Origin: an uncultured SAR86 cluster bacterium
GTDB lineage: Bacteria; Pseudomonadota; Gammaproteobacteria; Magnimaribacterales; AG-339-G14
NCBI GenBank assembly: GCA_902635045.1
Contig: CACPMT010000004.1
Coordinates: 1-34,317, forward strand
DNA length: 34,317 nt
Reading direction: 5' to 3'
A program made the translations under genes and the position numbers. The notes beneath the pieces were generated by a model, which did not search any database, was not told the origin of the DNA, and worked only from the letters and a program-made list of their open reading frames with translations. Positions 23,368 to 31,710 of the stretch are shown one piece after another. The stretch's first letter is position 1; the number at the start of each line of letters is the position of its first letter.

Positions 23368-24852
23368 ATGGTCCCAACCGATTCGGATAATAACCCTGAT
23401 AAAAGATCTAGGGCGAAACCAGAAAACTACCTAGAGAATTGGATAGAAAGACAATCCTTAGTTGAATCTATGATTCCAGTCATTGGGAAATGGCACAGAA
23501 ATAACGTAAGAATTCTCCTTTACGGAAACCCATTGATGAATTTATCAGTTATTGAAATTATGCAACTTCATAGAAAGGTTCGTGAAGTTGAAGCAAATGA
23601 GCTGAGCGAATATGAAACTTCCTTAGTACTTGCTGCAATTGATAAACTCGATGTTGGTCCTTGTCAGATAGACATTGGCATCTTAGCAGCTGGCTTCATG
23701 TTTGATGATCAAGGATTAAATATTGATGAATTTGTCTTGAATCAAATAAAAGATGTAATAGGCGTTCATGATCCAATTTTAGAAAATCCACAAGATTTAG
23801 TTTTATTTGGATTTGGTCGTATTGGCAGACTAATCACAAGATTGTTATTAGAAGATAGTGGAGCTGGAGAAACTTTAAAACTCAAAGCAGTAGTAACAAG
23901 ACAAAAATCTAGTAATGATTTGCTAAAGAGAGCTGAACTAATAAGGAAAGATTCTGTGCACGGTCGCTTCAAAGGAACAATAAGAGTCGACGAAGAACAA
24001 AATGCCTTAATAATGAATGGTAATGTAGTTAAATTCATAAATGCCGATGATCCTAGCAATGTTGATTATTCTAAATATGGAATTAAAGACGCTTTGTTGA
24101 TTGATAACACCGGAATTTTCTCTGATGAAAAGGGTCTCTCTGCGCATTTAAAAAATAAAGAAATCAAAAAAGTCTTACTTACTGCTCCTGTAAAAGGAGG
24201 ATTAAAAAATATTGTTTATGGTGTAAATCATGATGATATTGAAGACTCAGATAAAATCATCGGAGCAGCATCTTGTACTACTAATGCAATTGTTCCTGTT
24301 TTAAGTGCAATTGATAATGAATTCAAAATTAACAATGGTCATGTTGAAACAGTTCATGCCTATACTAATGACCAGAATCTTATTGATAACTATCACAGTA
24401 AAAATAGAAGAGGAAGAGCTGCGGCGTTAAACATGGTCTTAACAGAAACAGGAGCTGCAAGTGCAGTTTCTCAAGTTTTACCTAATTTAGAAGGCAAAAT
24501 ATCTGCGAACGCAATCCGAGTTCCAACACCTAACGTTTCTTTAGCAATTTTAAAACTATATTTAGAAAAACCTTCAAAATTAGAAAAATTTAATGAATTT
24601 TTAAAACAAACAGCTTTTCATAGTTTGTTAAAAGATCAAATAGATTTTTCAATTTCAACTGAAAATGTTTCATCCGACTTTGTTGGAAGTAAATATGCCG
24701 GGGTAATAGATGGCCAATCCACAATAATAAATGGAAAAAATGCGGTAGTTTATGTCTGGTACGATAATGAATTCGGGTATTGTGCTCAATTATTGAAAGT
24801 TATTAAAAGAATGTCAGGAATACAATATAGAAAGTTACCTAATTTTTTATAA
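23368..24852 (+). CDS. Glyceraldehyde-3-phosphate dehydrogenase, long N-extended type
   Basis: A 494-residue GAPDH interconverting glyceraldehyde 3-phosphate and 1,3-bisphosphoglycerate. Residues 1 to about 145 form a helical, charged extension absent from classical (about 330-residue) GAPDH; the Rossmann motif GFGRIGR is at 148-154, the catalytic Cys303 in SCTTNAI, AYTNDQNLID holds the family His-region equivalent, and YVWYDNEFGY is the C-terminal signature. Long GAPDHs of this kind occur next to mfd and nqr in other Gammaproteobacteria such as Pseudomonas as I recall. It begins 4 bases after the second acyl-CoA dehydrogenase and ends 25 bases before nqrA. Glycolytic versus gluconeogenic direction and NAD/NADP choice are not readable; in an isocitrate-lyase genome a gluconeogenic role fits. 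Confidence 0.92.
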   Translation: MVPTDSDNNPDKRSRAKPENYLENWIERQSLVESMIPVIGKWHRNNVRILLYGNPLMNLSVIEIMQLHRKVREVEANELSEYETSLVLAAIDKLDVGPCQIDIGILAAGFMFDDQGLNIDEFVLNQIKDVIGVHDPILENPQDLVLFGFGRIGRLITRLLLEDSGAGETLKLKAVVTRQKSSNDLLKRAELIRKDSVHGRFKGTIRVDEEQNALIMNGNVVKFINADDPSNVDYSKYGIKDALLIDNTGIFSDEKGLSAHLKNKEIKKVLLTAPVKGGLKNIVYGVNHDDIEDSDKIIGAASCTTNAIVPVLSAIDNEFKINNGHVETVHAYTNDQNLIDNYHSKNRRGRAAALNMVLTETGAASAVSQVLPNLEGKISANAIRVPTPNVSLAILKLYLEKPSKLEKFNEFLKQTAFHSLLKDQIDFSISTENVSSDFVGSKYAGVIDGQSTIINGKNAVVYVWYDNEFGYCAQLLKVIKRMSGIQYRKLPNFL

Positions 24853-24877
24853 AATATGTTGAACATCCCCTCTACTA

Positions 24878-26233
24878 ATGAAGTTTAAAGTCTCAAAAGG
24901 TTTAAGTATTCCAATCGGTGGAAATGCAAATCCTGAAATAAAGAATTCTGTTTCTGTCAGAAATGTAGCTCTTCTTGGAGAGGATTATCATGGTTTAAAA
25001 CCAACGATGCTGGTTAAAGAGGGGAACGTAGTAATAAAAGGACAGGATTTATTTGAAGATAAAAAAAATCCAGGAGTTAAGTTTACTTCTCCAGTTTCAG
25101 GAAAAATTACTGAGATAAATCGAGGAGAGCGAAGATCATTCCTTTCAATGGTTATTGAGAAAAATTTAAATAGCACTTCAGAGGTTTCTTTTAAGTCTTT
25201 TCGAGATGCTTCCGAACTATCGAGAGATTCTGTTATTAAAAATTTAATTGAATCTGGAACGTGGACTTCTTTCAAAACAAGACCTTTTTCTAAAATTCCT
25301 AAAATTGATACCCTCCCTGAAGAAATATTCATTTCATTGATTGGTTCTGACCCATTGAGCCTGAATCCTGAAATTTACTTAAATGATAAGTCTGAAGATT
25401 TTAATTTTGGATTAGAAGTGATTTCATATATTCCTAAAAATTGTGTACATATTTCAACTTCTAGTAATAGTAACTTTTCAAAAATTACGTCTGATAAAAT
25501 TCAATTTCATGAGTTTGAAGGAATTCACCCGGTTGGATTGGTTGGAACTCAAATTCATAGAATTTCACCAGTAAGTTTGAACCGAACTGTATGGACAATT
25601 AATTACCAAGACGTAGTGATGATAGGTAAACTTTTTAAAACAGGATCTCTAGATACAACAAGAACAATAGCCTTTTGTGGCCCTCAAGTTGAAGCTCCAT
25701 GCTTAATAGAAACTGAAATTGGTGCATCGATATCGGAAGTTTCAGCTGGAAAGACTTTAGAAGGAAATAATAGATTTGTTTCAGGATCGGTTTTGTGTGG
25801 AAGAGAAGCTAATAGCTACACAAATTATTTAGGACGTTACAACTCTCAAATTTCAGTTTTAAGAGAAGTTGAAAAGGAAGATAGAGAATTTTTAAATTTT
25901 TTAAGACCAGGATTAGAGAAACATTCTGTTTTGCCACTTTTTTTAACCAAATTAAAAGAAAGATTTTTGAAACTTAATTATACAACTGCAATGAATGGAG
26001 CTGACAGGGCCATTGTGCCGATAGGAGTTTTTGAAGATATATTTCCCTTTAACATGATGATTACTCAACTTCTTAAAAGCATCGTTATAGGAGATACAGA
26101 GTTAGCTCAAAAACTTGGTATTTTAGAGTTGGATGAAGAGGATCTATCTCTTTGTACTTATGCTTGTCCTAGTAAATATGATTATGGATCGCTTTTAAGA
26201 GAGATGTTAACCAAAATAGAAGAGGAAGGTTAA
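24878..26233 (+). CDS. nqrA: Na+-translocating NADH:quinone oxidoreductase subunit A
   Basis: A 451-residue peripheral cytosolic subunit of Na+-NQR implicated in ubiquinone contact. The N-terminus (KGLSIPIGGNA), VALLGEDYHGLKPTMLVKEG, LFEDKKNPGVKFTSPVSGK and the C-terminal LDEEDLSLCTYACPSKYDYG are the family markers. Length is normal. First gene of a complete nqrABCDEF set, following the GAPDH gene by 25 bases without a visible promoter or strong ribosome site; 3 bases separate it from nqrB. Confidence 0.96.
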   Translation: MKFKVSKGLSIPIGGNANPEIKNSVSVRNVALLGEDYHGLKPTMLVKEGNVVIKGQDLFEDKKNPGVKFTSPVSGKITEINRGERRSFLSMVIEKNLNSTSEVSFKSFRDASELSRDSVIKNLIESGTWTSFKTRPFSKIPKIDTLPEEIFISLIGSDPLSLNPEIYLNDKSEDFNFGLEVISYIPKNCVHISTSSNSNFSKITSDKIQFHEFEGIHPVGLVGTQIHRISPVSLNRTVWTINYQDVVMIGKLFKTGSLDTTRTIAFCGPQVEAPCLIETEIGASISEVSAGKTLEGNNRFVSGSVLCGREANSYTNYLGRYNSQISVLREVEKEDREFLNFLRPGLEKHSVLPLFLTKLKERFLKLNYTTAMNGADRAIVPIGVFEDIFPFNMMITQLLKSIVIGDTELAQKLGILELDEEDLSLCTYACPSKYDYGSLLREMLTKIEEEG

Positions 26234-26236
26234 ATA

Positions 26237-27454
26237 ATGTCAGATCCTTTGAGAAATCTTTTTGATAGATTGAAGCCATCTTTTCAAGGTTCAGGGAAAC
26301 TTGCGAAGTATTTCCCTCTCTTTGATGTATTTGAGAATCTTTTTTATTCTTCAGATAGAAAAACTTCTGGATTGACTCACATTAGAGACGGTAGTGATAT
26401 TCAACGAATTATGGTCGTGGTTTGGTTGGCAACTTTTCCTGCTGCTTTTTTTGGAATGTACAATGTTGGATTTCAGGCTCTATCAGCATTGGAAGAAATT
26501 AATCTAAAAGGTGGAGTTTTTGAAACAGATTGGCATTGGCCAATAATTCAACTTGTTTCTGGTTTAAATCCTAATAATCTGCTTGATTGCATAAGTTACG
26601 GAGCGGTTTACTTCATACCAATTTACTTAGTCACTTTCATTGTTGGAATTGGTTGGGAAATGATTTTTGCTGTCATTAGAAAACATGAAATAAGCGAAGG
26701 TGCCTTTGTTACAACCATTCTTTTTGCATTATCTTGCCCACCTGACGCACCTTTATGGCAGGTTGCATTAGGAATTAGCGTTGGGTTAGTAATAGGTAAA
26801 GAAATATTTGGCGGCACTGGAAAAAATTTTTTAAACCCGGCCCTAACTGGAAGAGCTTTTTTATATTTTGCATATCCAGCATCGTGGTCAGGTGATATGG
26901 CTTGGGTGGCAGTCGATGGTTATACATCAGCAACAATGTTAGGAATGTCTGCTCAAGAATCATACATGAATATGCCTTATACCTGGAATGATGCTTTTTT
27001 AGGTTTTATTCCAGGATCAATTGGAGAAACTTCAGTTGTAGCAATACTAATCGGATTGGCTATTTTGTTGTATACAAAAATAGCTTCATGGAGAATTGTT
27101 GCAGGTGTTGTATTAGGAACAATGTTTACGGCTACGTTATTTAACATGGCTGGTAGTGATACCAATCCGATGTTTGCTATCCCTTTTTGGTGGCATATGG
27201 TTATGGGTGGCTATATGTTTGGTTTGGTCTTTATGGCTACTGAACCAGTTTCAGGCTCACATACCAATCAAGGAAGATGGGTTTATGGGTTTGTAATAGG
27301 TTTCATGGTGATCATGATTAGAGTCCTTAATCCTGCTTACCCTGAGGGAATGATGTTAGCTATTTTATTCGGAAATTTACTTTCTCCTCTGATTGATCAC
27401 TATTTTGTTTCAAGAAATATTAAACAAAGAGTGAGAGTACTCAATGCAGAATAA
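26237..27454 (+). CDS. nqrB: Na+-NQR subunit B (FMN- and riboflavin-binding membrane subunit)
   Basis: A 405-residue integral membrane subunit on the Na+ path, carrying covalent FMN. Recognised by SGLTHIRDGSDIQRIM, SEGAFVTTILFALSCPP, GKEIFGGTGKNFLNPALTGRA and the C-terminal LFGNLLSPLIDHYF. The predicted FMN attachment site is Thr233 in DGYTSAT; the expected motif is D-x-x-S/T-G-A-T, so Gly is replaced by Ser231 while Asp, Thr, Ala and the acceptor Thr are kept. A GAGGAAGG ribosome site precedes the ATG, and the end overlaps nqrC by 11 bases. Confidence 0.96.
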   Translation: MSDPLRNLFDRLKPSFQGSGKLAKYFPLFDVFENLFYSSDRKTSGLTHIRDGSDIQRIMVVVWLATFPAAFFGMYNVGFQALSALEEINLKGGVFETDWHWPIIQLVSGLNPNNLLDCISYGAVYFIPIYLVTFIVGIGWEMIFAVIRKHEISEGAFVTTILFALSCPPDAPLWQVALGISVGLVIGKEIFGGTGKNFLNPALTGRAFLYFAYPASWSGDMAWVAVDGYTSATMLGMSAQESYMNMPYTWNDAFLGFIPGSIGETSVVAILIGLAILLYTKIASWRIVAGVVLGTMFTATLFNMAGSDTNPMFAIPFWWHMVMGGYMFGLVFMATEPVSGSHTNQGRWVYGFVIGFMVIMIRVLNPAYPEGMMLAILFGNLLSPLIDHYFVSRNIKQRVRVLNAE

Positions 27455-28220
27455 AGATAGCATTAAAAATATTTTACTTATTGGAATTGGACTTTGTCTG
27501 GTTTGTGCTGCTGTAATTTCAATTATAGCCGTAGGCTTGAAGGAATTACAAAAAAGTAATGCCATATTAGATCAGCAAAAAAAAATTGTTGCAGCAGCTG
27601 ATCTAAAACCTTTTTATGGCACTACAGAAGCGGCTTTTGATTCTATAGAAGAAATAATTATTGATATAGAAGAAGGACTTATTACTGATATTTCATCGGA
27701 AAAATACGATCTTTCAAAAGAACTTAAAGATCCTTCCCGACACATAGTTTTAAGTTCTTTAGAGGATATTGCTACTATTAAAAAAAGAGAAAATTTTTCT
27801 AAAGTATTTCTCGAATACCGTGAAGACCAGTTAAATACTGTGATTTTGCCAGTCAGAGGATACGGATTATGGGGAATTTTATATGGGTATTTAGCAATTT
27901 CCAGTGATTTGAATACGATAGTTGGCCTAGAATTCTACCAACATAAAGAAACTCCAGGTCTTGGTGCTGAAGTTGATAACCCAAAATGGAAGGCTCTTTG
28001 GAGAGGAAAAAAGATTTATGACGAAAATGGAGAAATTCTTATTAAAGTTATGAAGGGAAAAGTGGATAATACTAATGAAATGTCCACTTATCAGGTAGAT
28101 GGTTTATCAGGAGCAACACTAACCAGTAATGGAGTGTCTAACTTACTGGCTTATTGGTTGGGAGACGGTGGTTTTAAAAAGTTTTTAAATAATTTAAAGC
28201 AGGAAAACTTAAATGGCTAA
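27444..28220 (+). CDS. nqrC: Na+-NQR subunit C (covalent FMN, periplasmic domain)
   Basis: A 258-residue subunit with one N-terminal transmembrane helix (about residues 9-31) and a periplasmic FMN domain. The flavinylation motif DGLSGAT places the acceptor at Thr225, the same number as in Vibrio cholerae NqrC, followed by [16 protein letters not shown] and [16 protein letters not shown] are family signatures. ApbE, encoded at 30723, would attach the FMN. It overlaps nqrB by 11 bases and nqrD by 8. Confidence 0.96.
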   Translation: MQNKDSIKNILLIGIGLCLVCAAVISIIAVGLKELQKSNAILDQQKKIVAAADLKPFYGTTEAAFDSIEEIIIDIEEGLITDISSEKYDLSKELKDPSRHIVLSSLEDIATIKKRENFSKVFLEYREDQLNTVILPVRGYGLWGILYGYLAISSDLNTIVGLEFYQHKETPGLGAEVDNPKWKALWRGKKIYDENGEILIKVMKGKVDNTNEMSTYQVDGLSGATLTSNGVSNLLAYWLGDGGFKKFLNNLKQENLNG

Positions 28221-28884
28221 AACTTCGGAAGTATTATTGTCTCCAATATTCAAAGACAACCCAATTGCTTTACAAGTTCTTGGTATTTGTTCAGCGTTGG
28301 CAGTAACTAGCAAACTTTATCCAACTTTAATCATGTGTGTTGCCTTAACAGCAACCATTACATTGTCTAATTTTTTTATTTCTTTAATTAGAAATATAGT
28401 TCCGAGCAATATAAGAATTATTGTTCAAATGACAATTATTTCTTCTTTAGTAATTATCGTTGATCAGCTTTTGAAGGCTTACGATTATGAGACGAGCAAA
28501 ACTCTTTCGGTATTTGTTGGTTTAATAATTACTAATTGTATTGTCATGGGCCGCGCCGAAGCTTATGCCATGCAAAATGGCCCTTACATGAGCATGGTGG
28601 ATGGGTTTGGAAATGGCTTAGGCTATAGTGTGATTTTGATTATCGTTGGCTCTATAAGAGAGTTGATAGGAAGTGGACAATTATTGGGGGTACAAATTTT
28701 TCCCTTAGTCTCTGAAGGTGGATGGTACGTAAGCAATAATTTTTTCTTATTGCCGCCAAGTTCTTTTTTAATAATAGGTTTATTTATATGGTTTTTAAGA
28801 TCTTGGAAGACAGAACAAGTAGAGCCGGCTGAATTCAAAATGAGCAAAAATGCTCCTAAAGAAGTAAAGGCAGAGCATGCTTGA
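28213..28884 (+). CDS. nqrD: Na+-NQR subunit D
   Basis: A 223-residue, six-helix membrane subunit of the NqrD/RnfE family, forming with NqrE the intramembrane iron-sulfur site. [13 protein letters not shown] contains Cys26 and [15 protein letters not shown] contains Cys109; these correspond to the two NqrD metal-binding cysteines. [19 protein letters not shown] is also typical. Overlaps of 8 bases with both nqrC and nqrE imply coupled, stoichiometric translation. Confidence 0.96.
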   Translation: MAKTSEVLLSPIFKDNPIALQVLGICSALAVTSKLYPTLIMCVALTATITLSNFFISLIRNIVPSNIRIIVQMTIISSLVIIVDQLLKAYDYETSKTLSVFVGLIITNCIVMGRAEAYAMQNGPYMSMVDGFGNGLGYSVILIIVGSIRELIGSGQLLGVQIFPLVSEGGWYVSNNFFLLPPSSFLIIGLFIWFLRSWKTEQVEPAEFKMSKNAPKEVKAEHA

Positions 28885-29488
28885 AAGTTATTTGAGTATA
28901 TTCATCAACGCTGTTTTTATAGAAAATATTGCACTTTCTGTATTCTTGGGAATGTGCACCTTCATTGCAATTTCAAAAAAAATAGATGCTGCAATTGGTC
29001 TTGGCATCGCTGTTATCGTAATCATTGGAATTACAGTTCCATTAAATAATTTAATTTATACATATGTCCTTAAAGAAGGCGCTCTAGCCTGGCTAGGCTA
29101 TCCAGAAGTTTCTTTAGAATTTGTTGGTCTTATAAGTTACATAGGCGTCATAGCTGCAACTGTTCAAATTTTAGAAATGTTTTTAGACAGATATGTACCT
29201 GTTTTGTATAACGCTCTTGGAATATTTCTTCCTTTGATCACAGTCAATTGCGCAATTTTAGGCGCTTCTTTGTTTATGGTCGAAAAGAGCTTGGCTTTTG
29301 GAGAAAGTGTTGTCTATGGATTAGGAGCTGGTGTTGGTTGGGCTCTCGCTATCGCTATGCTTGCAGGAATTAGAGAGAAACTAAAATACAGCGATATACC
29401 TGATGGTTTGCAGGGCCTAGGTATTACCTTTATAACTGTTGGTTTGATGTGCTTTGGATTTATGTCATTTGGGGGTATAAGTATTTAA
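28877..29488 (+). CDS. nqrE: Na+-NQR subunit E
   Basis: A 203-residue, six-helix membrane subunit, the inverted-topology partner of NqrD. Cys27 in FLGMCTFIA and Cys125 in [11 protein letters not shown] are the metal ligands that complete the intramembrane site. The C-terminus [19 protein letters not shown] is typical. It overlaps nqrD by 8 bases and nqrF by one base (TAATG). Confidence 0.96.
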   Translation: MLESYLSIFINAVFIENIALSVFLGMCTFIAISKKIDAAIGLGIAVIVIIGITVPLNNLIYTYVLKEGALAWLGYPEVSLEFVGLISYIGVIAATVQILEMFLDRYVPVLYNALGIFLPLITVNCAILGASLFMVEKSLAFGESVVYGLGAGVGWALAIAMLAGIREKLKYSDIPDGLQGLGITFITVGLMCFGFMSFGGISI

Positions 29489-30720
29489 TGATTGACCTCA
29501 TTGAAATAATTTTTGGTATCGTCGCTTTCACTTTGATAGTGAATATGATGATCTTCGTAATTTTATTTGCTAGAACTAAACTAGTCTCCACAGGAGATGT
29601 CACGGTTGAGATTAATGGAGATCCTGAGAAAACTATTACGGTCCCCGCAGGAGGTAAATTGCTTCAAACACTTGCGGAACAAGATTTATTTTTATCCTCG
29701 GCTTGTGGCGGAGGTGGTACTTGTGCTCAATGTAAATGTCAGGTTTTTGATGGTGGAGGTTCAATTTTAGCAACAGAAGAGGCGCATTTTAATAATAGAG
29801 AAAAGAAAGATTTTTGGAGATTATCGTGCCAAGTACCCGTTAAAAGTGATATGAAGATCACCATTCCAGATGAGGTTTTTGGTGCTAAAAAGTGGGAGAC
29901 TACTGTCAAATCAAATGAAAATGTTGCAACTTTTATCAAAGAGCTAATTTTAGAATTACCCGAAGGAGAAGCTGTTGGCTTTGACGCAGGAGGTTATGTT
30001 CAAATGGAAATTCCTGCATACGAGGCTGATTATAAAAATTTTGAAATTGAATCAGAGTATCTGGAAGATTGGGAAAAATTTAAAGTACTTGATAACAAGT
30101 CTATTGTTAAAGAGCCAGTAATTAGAGCTTATTCAATGGCAAATTATCCTGAAGAAAAAGGCATTATGAAATTTAATATCAGGATTGCTAGCCCTCCTCC
30201 TGGAACAGATTTTCCTCCAGGGGAAGCATCTTCATATCTATTTAACTTAAAAAAAGGAGATAAGCTGACTATCTTCGGTCCTTTTGGTGAATTCATGGCA
30301 AAAGATACCCAAAATGAAATGGTTTTCATTGGTGGGGGAGCAGGAATGGCGCCGATGAGATCTCATATTTTTGACCAATTGCTAAGATTAAACTCTTCAA
30401 GAAAAATATCATTTTGGTATGGAGCTAGAAGTCTTAAAGAAATGTTTTATGATGAAGAATTTAGAGAACTTGAAAAAAAATACGAAAATTTTTCGTATCA
30501 CACTGCTTTGTCTGACCCACTTCCGGAAGATAGTTGGAGCGGTTACACAGGTTTTATTAGTCACGTCTTACATGATAATTACTTGGTTAATCATCCAACT
30601 CCAGAAGATTGCGAGTACTACATGTGTGGACCGCCAATGATGATGGATGCAGCTTTTAAAATGCTTGATAGTCTTGGGGTTGAGCCTGAAAACATCATGT
30701 TTGATGATTTTGGTGGCTAA
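29488..30720 (+). CDS. nqrF: Na+-NQR subunit F (NADH-oxidising, FAD and [2Fe-2S])
   Basis: A 410-residue entry subunit: an N-terminal membrane helix (residues about 5-27), a ferredoxin domain with Cys73, Cys79, Cys82 and Cys114 ([10 protein letters not shown] ... LSC) binding [2Fe-2S], then FAD- and NADH-binding domains with [32 protein letters not shown] and YMCGPPMMM, ending with a FDDFGG C-terminus. I start at the ATG at 29488, which overlaps the nqrE stop by one base and gives the normal N-terminus ([10 protein letters not shown]); an ATG at 29449 inside nqrE would add 13 residues. Confidence 0.96.
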   Translation: MIDLIEIIFGIVAFTLIVNMMIFVILFARTKLVSTGDVTVEINGDPEKTITVPAGGKLLQTLAEQDLFLSSACGGGGTCAQCKCQVFDGGGSILATEEAHFNNREKKDFWRLSCQVPVKSDMKITIPDEVFGAKKWETTVKSNENVATFIKELILELPEGEAVGFDAGGYVQMEIPAYEADYKNFEIESEYLEDWEKFKVLDNKSIVKEPVIRAYSMANYPEEKGIMKFNIRIASPPPGTDFPPGEASSYLFNLKKGDKLTIFGPFGEFMAKDTQNEMVFIGGGAGMAPMRSHIFDQLLRLNSSRKISFWYGARSLKEMFYDEEFRELEKKYENFSYHTALSDPLPEDSWSGYTGFISHVLHDNYLVNHPTPEDCEYYMCGPPMMMDAAFKMLDSLGVEPENIMFDDFGG

Positions 30721-30722
30721 TA

Positions 30723-31547
30723 ATGCCCACCAAAATCTCTCTTTTTCTTTTTCTTTGTCTCTTTATCCTAGGTTGTTCTAATGAACCCAGTCAAAAAATA
30801 ATTCAAGGAGAAGCTTATGGAACAACTTGGCAGCTGAAATACTTTTCTGAAAACAATGAAATTCCTGTAGAAGCAATCGTCATTAAAGAGCTCAATCGAA
30901 TTGATGATCTTTTTTCGCATTATAAAAAAAACTCTCTTACCTCTCTTATTAACGATAATAAGATTGCATATAAGGATGCAGATGAAGAATGGAAAAAATT
31001 AGATCAAGTTGGATGGGAGGTTCACGCAAAATCAAATGGTTATTTCAATCATAAAATTACAGGTGATTATGATTTTAATTCATTTGCAAAAGGATACGCC
31101 GTAGATAAAGTTTCTAATCTTTTAAAAGATAATAATATTAAAAATTTTATGATTGAGATAGGAGGAGAATTGAGATTTGAAGGTTTGAATAACTCTAAAT
31201 CGTGGTCTTTTGCAATTGAAGATCCCACTTTGTCTAAGACTTTTCATAAGAAATTTTCAATTTTAGCTAATCTATCCATCGCATCTTCTGGAAATTACAG
31301 AAATCCAGGACATATACTTGATCCAAATACTTCTGAACCATCAAAAACAAATTTACTTAGCGTCACGGTGATTGATGAAGATTCAACGACTTTAGCAGAT
31401 GCATGGGCCACTGCTCTTTTTGCTTCAAAAAGAGAGGATTGGTTAAATCTTGCTAATGTGAATAACTTAAACGCTTATTTTATTTATGATGAAGACGAAA
31501 AAATAAAATTTATAAGTACATCTAAATGGTCAGACTTGGTAGAATAA
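30723..31547 (+). CDS. apbE: FAD:protein FMN transferase ApbE (lipoprotein)
   Basis: A 274-residue lipoprotein: signal peptide with lipobox ILGC (Cys18), so it is tethered in the periplasm, where it would transfer FMN from FAD to Thr residues of NqrB and NqrC. Family blocks: GEAYGTTWQLKY, FNSFAKGYAVDKVSNLL, FMIEIGGELRFEG, the HILDPNTSEP segment and the metal-site ADAWATALF. It is shorter than typical ApbE (about 330-350): the usual FDPTVGPL segment and roughly 40-50 following residues before AKGYAVD are reduced to a short FNHKITGDYD stretch. It follows nqrF by 2 bases, and nqrM comes next. Confidence 0.92.
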   Translation: MPTKISLFLFLCLFILGCSNEPSQKIIQGEAYGTTWQLKYFSENNEIPVEAIVIKELNRIDDLFSHYKKNSLTSLINDNKIAYKDADEEWKKLDQVGWEVHAKSNGYFNHKITGDYDFNSFAKGYAVDKVSNLLKDNNIKNFMIEIGGELRFEGLNNSKSWSFAIEDPTLSKTFHKKFSILANLSIASSGNYRNPGHILDPNTSEPSKTNLLSVTVIDEDSTTLADAWATALFASKREDWLNLANVNNLNAYFIYDEDEKIKFISTSKWSDLVE

Positions 31548-31551
31548 TTAT

Positions 31552-31710
31552 ATGGCTACAGTAATTTTCGCTCTCATAGTGGTTGCTTTATCAATAGCTG
31601 GAATGGCTATAGGTTTGATCTTAAATAAGAAACCTTTGCAACCCAGTTGCGGCGGCATTTACCTTGAAAAAGGCGATACTTGTAGCGTCTGCGGTAAAGT
31701 AAAAGATTAG
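31552..31710 (+). CDS. nqrM: Na+-NQR maturation protein NqrM
   Basis: A 52-residue reading frame starting ATG at 31552, 4 bases after apbE. One N-terminal transmembrane helix (about residues 3-24) is followed by a short Cys-containing tail: Cys33 in PSCGG, then Cys44 and Cys47 in TCSVC. Position at the end of nqr-apbE, size, helix plus SCGG motif identify it as NqrM (former DUF539), needed for assembling the iron centre between NqrD and NqrE. Vibrio NqrM is longer with four cysteines as I recall; here three are seen, with Cys33 at the position reported essential. The TAG stop overlaps the convergent aceA stop by 4 bases. Confidence 0.85.
   Translation: MATVIFALIVVALSIAGMAIGLILNKKPLQPSCGGIYLEKGDTCSVCGKVKD

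Noticed and set aside
29449-29487. ATG at 29449 as start of nqrF
   Set aside because: It lies within nqrE and adds residues not in NqrF; the ATG at 29488 overlaps the nqrE stop by one base.
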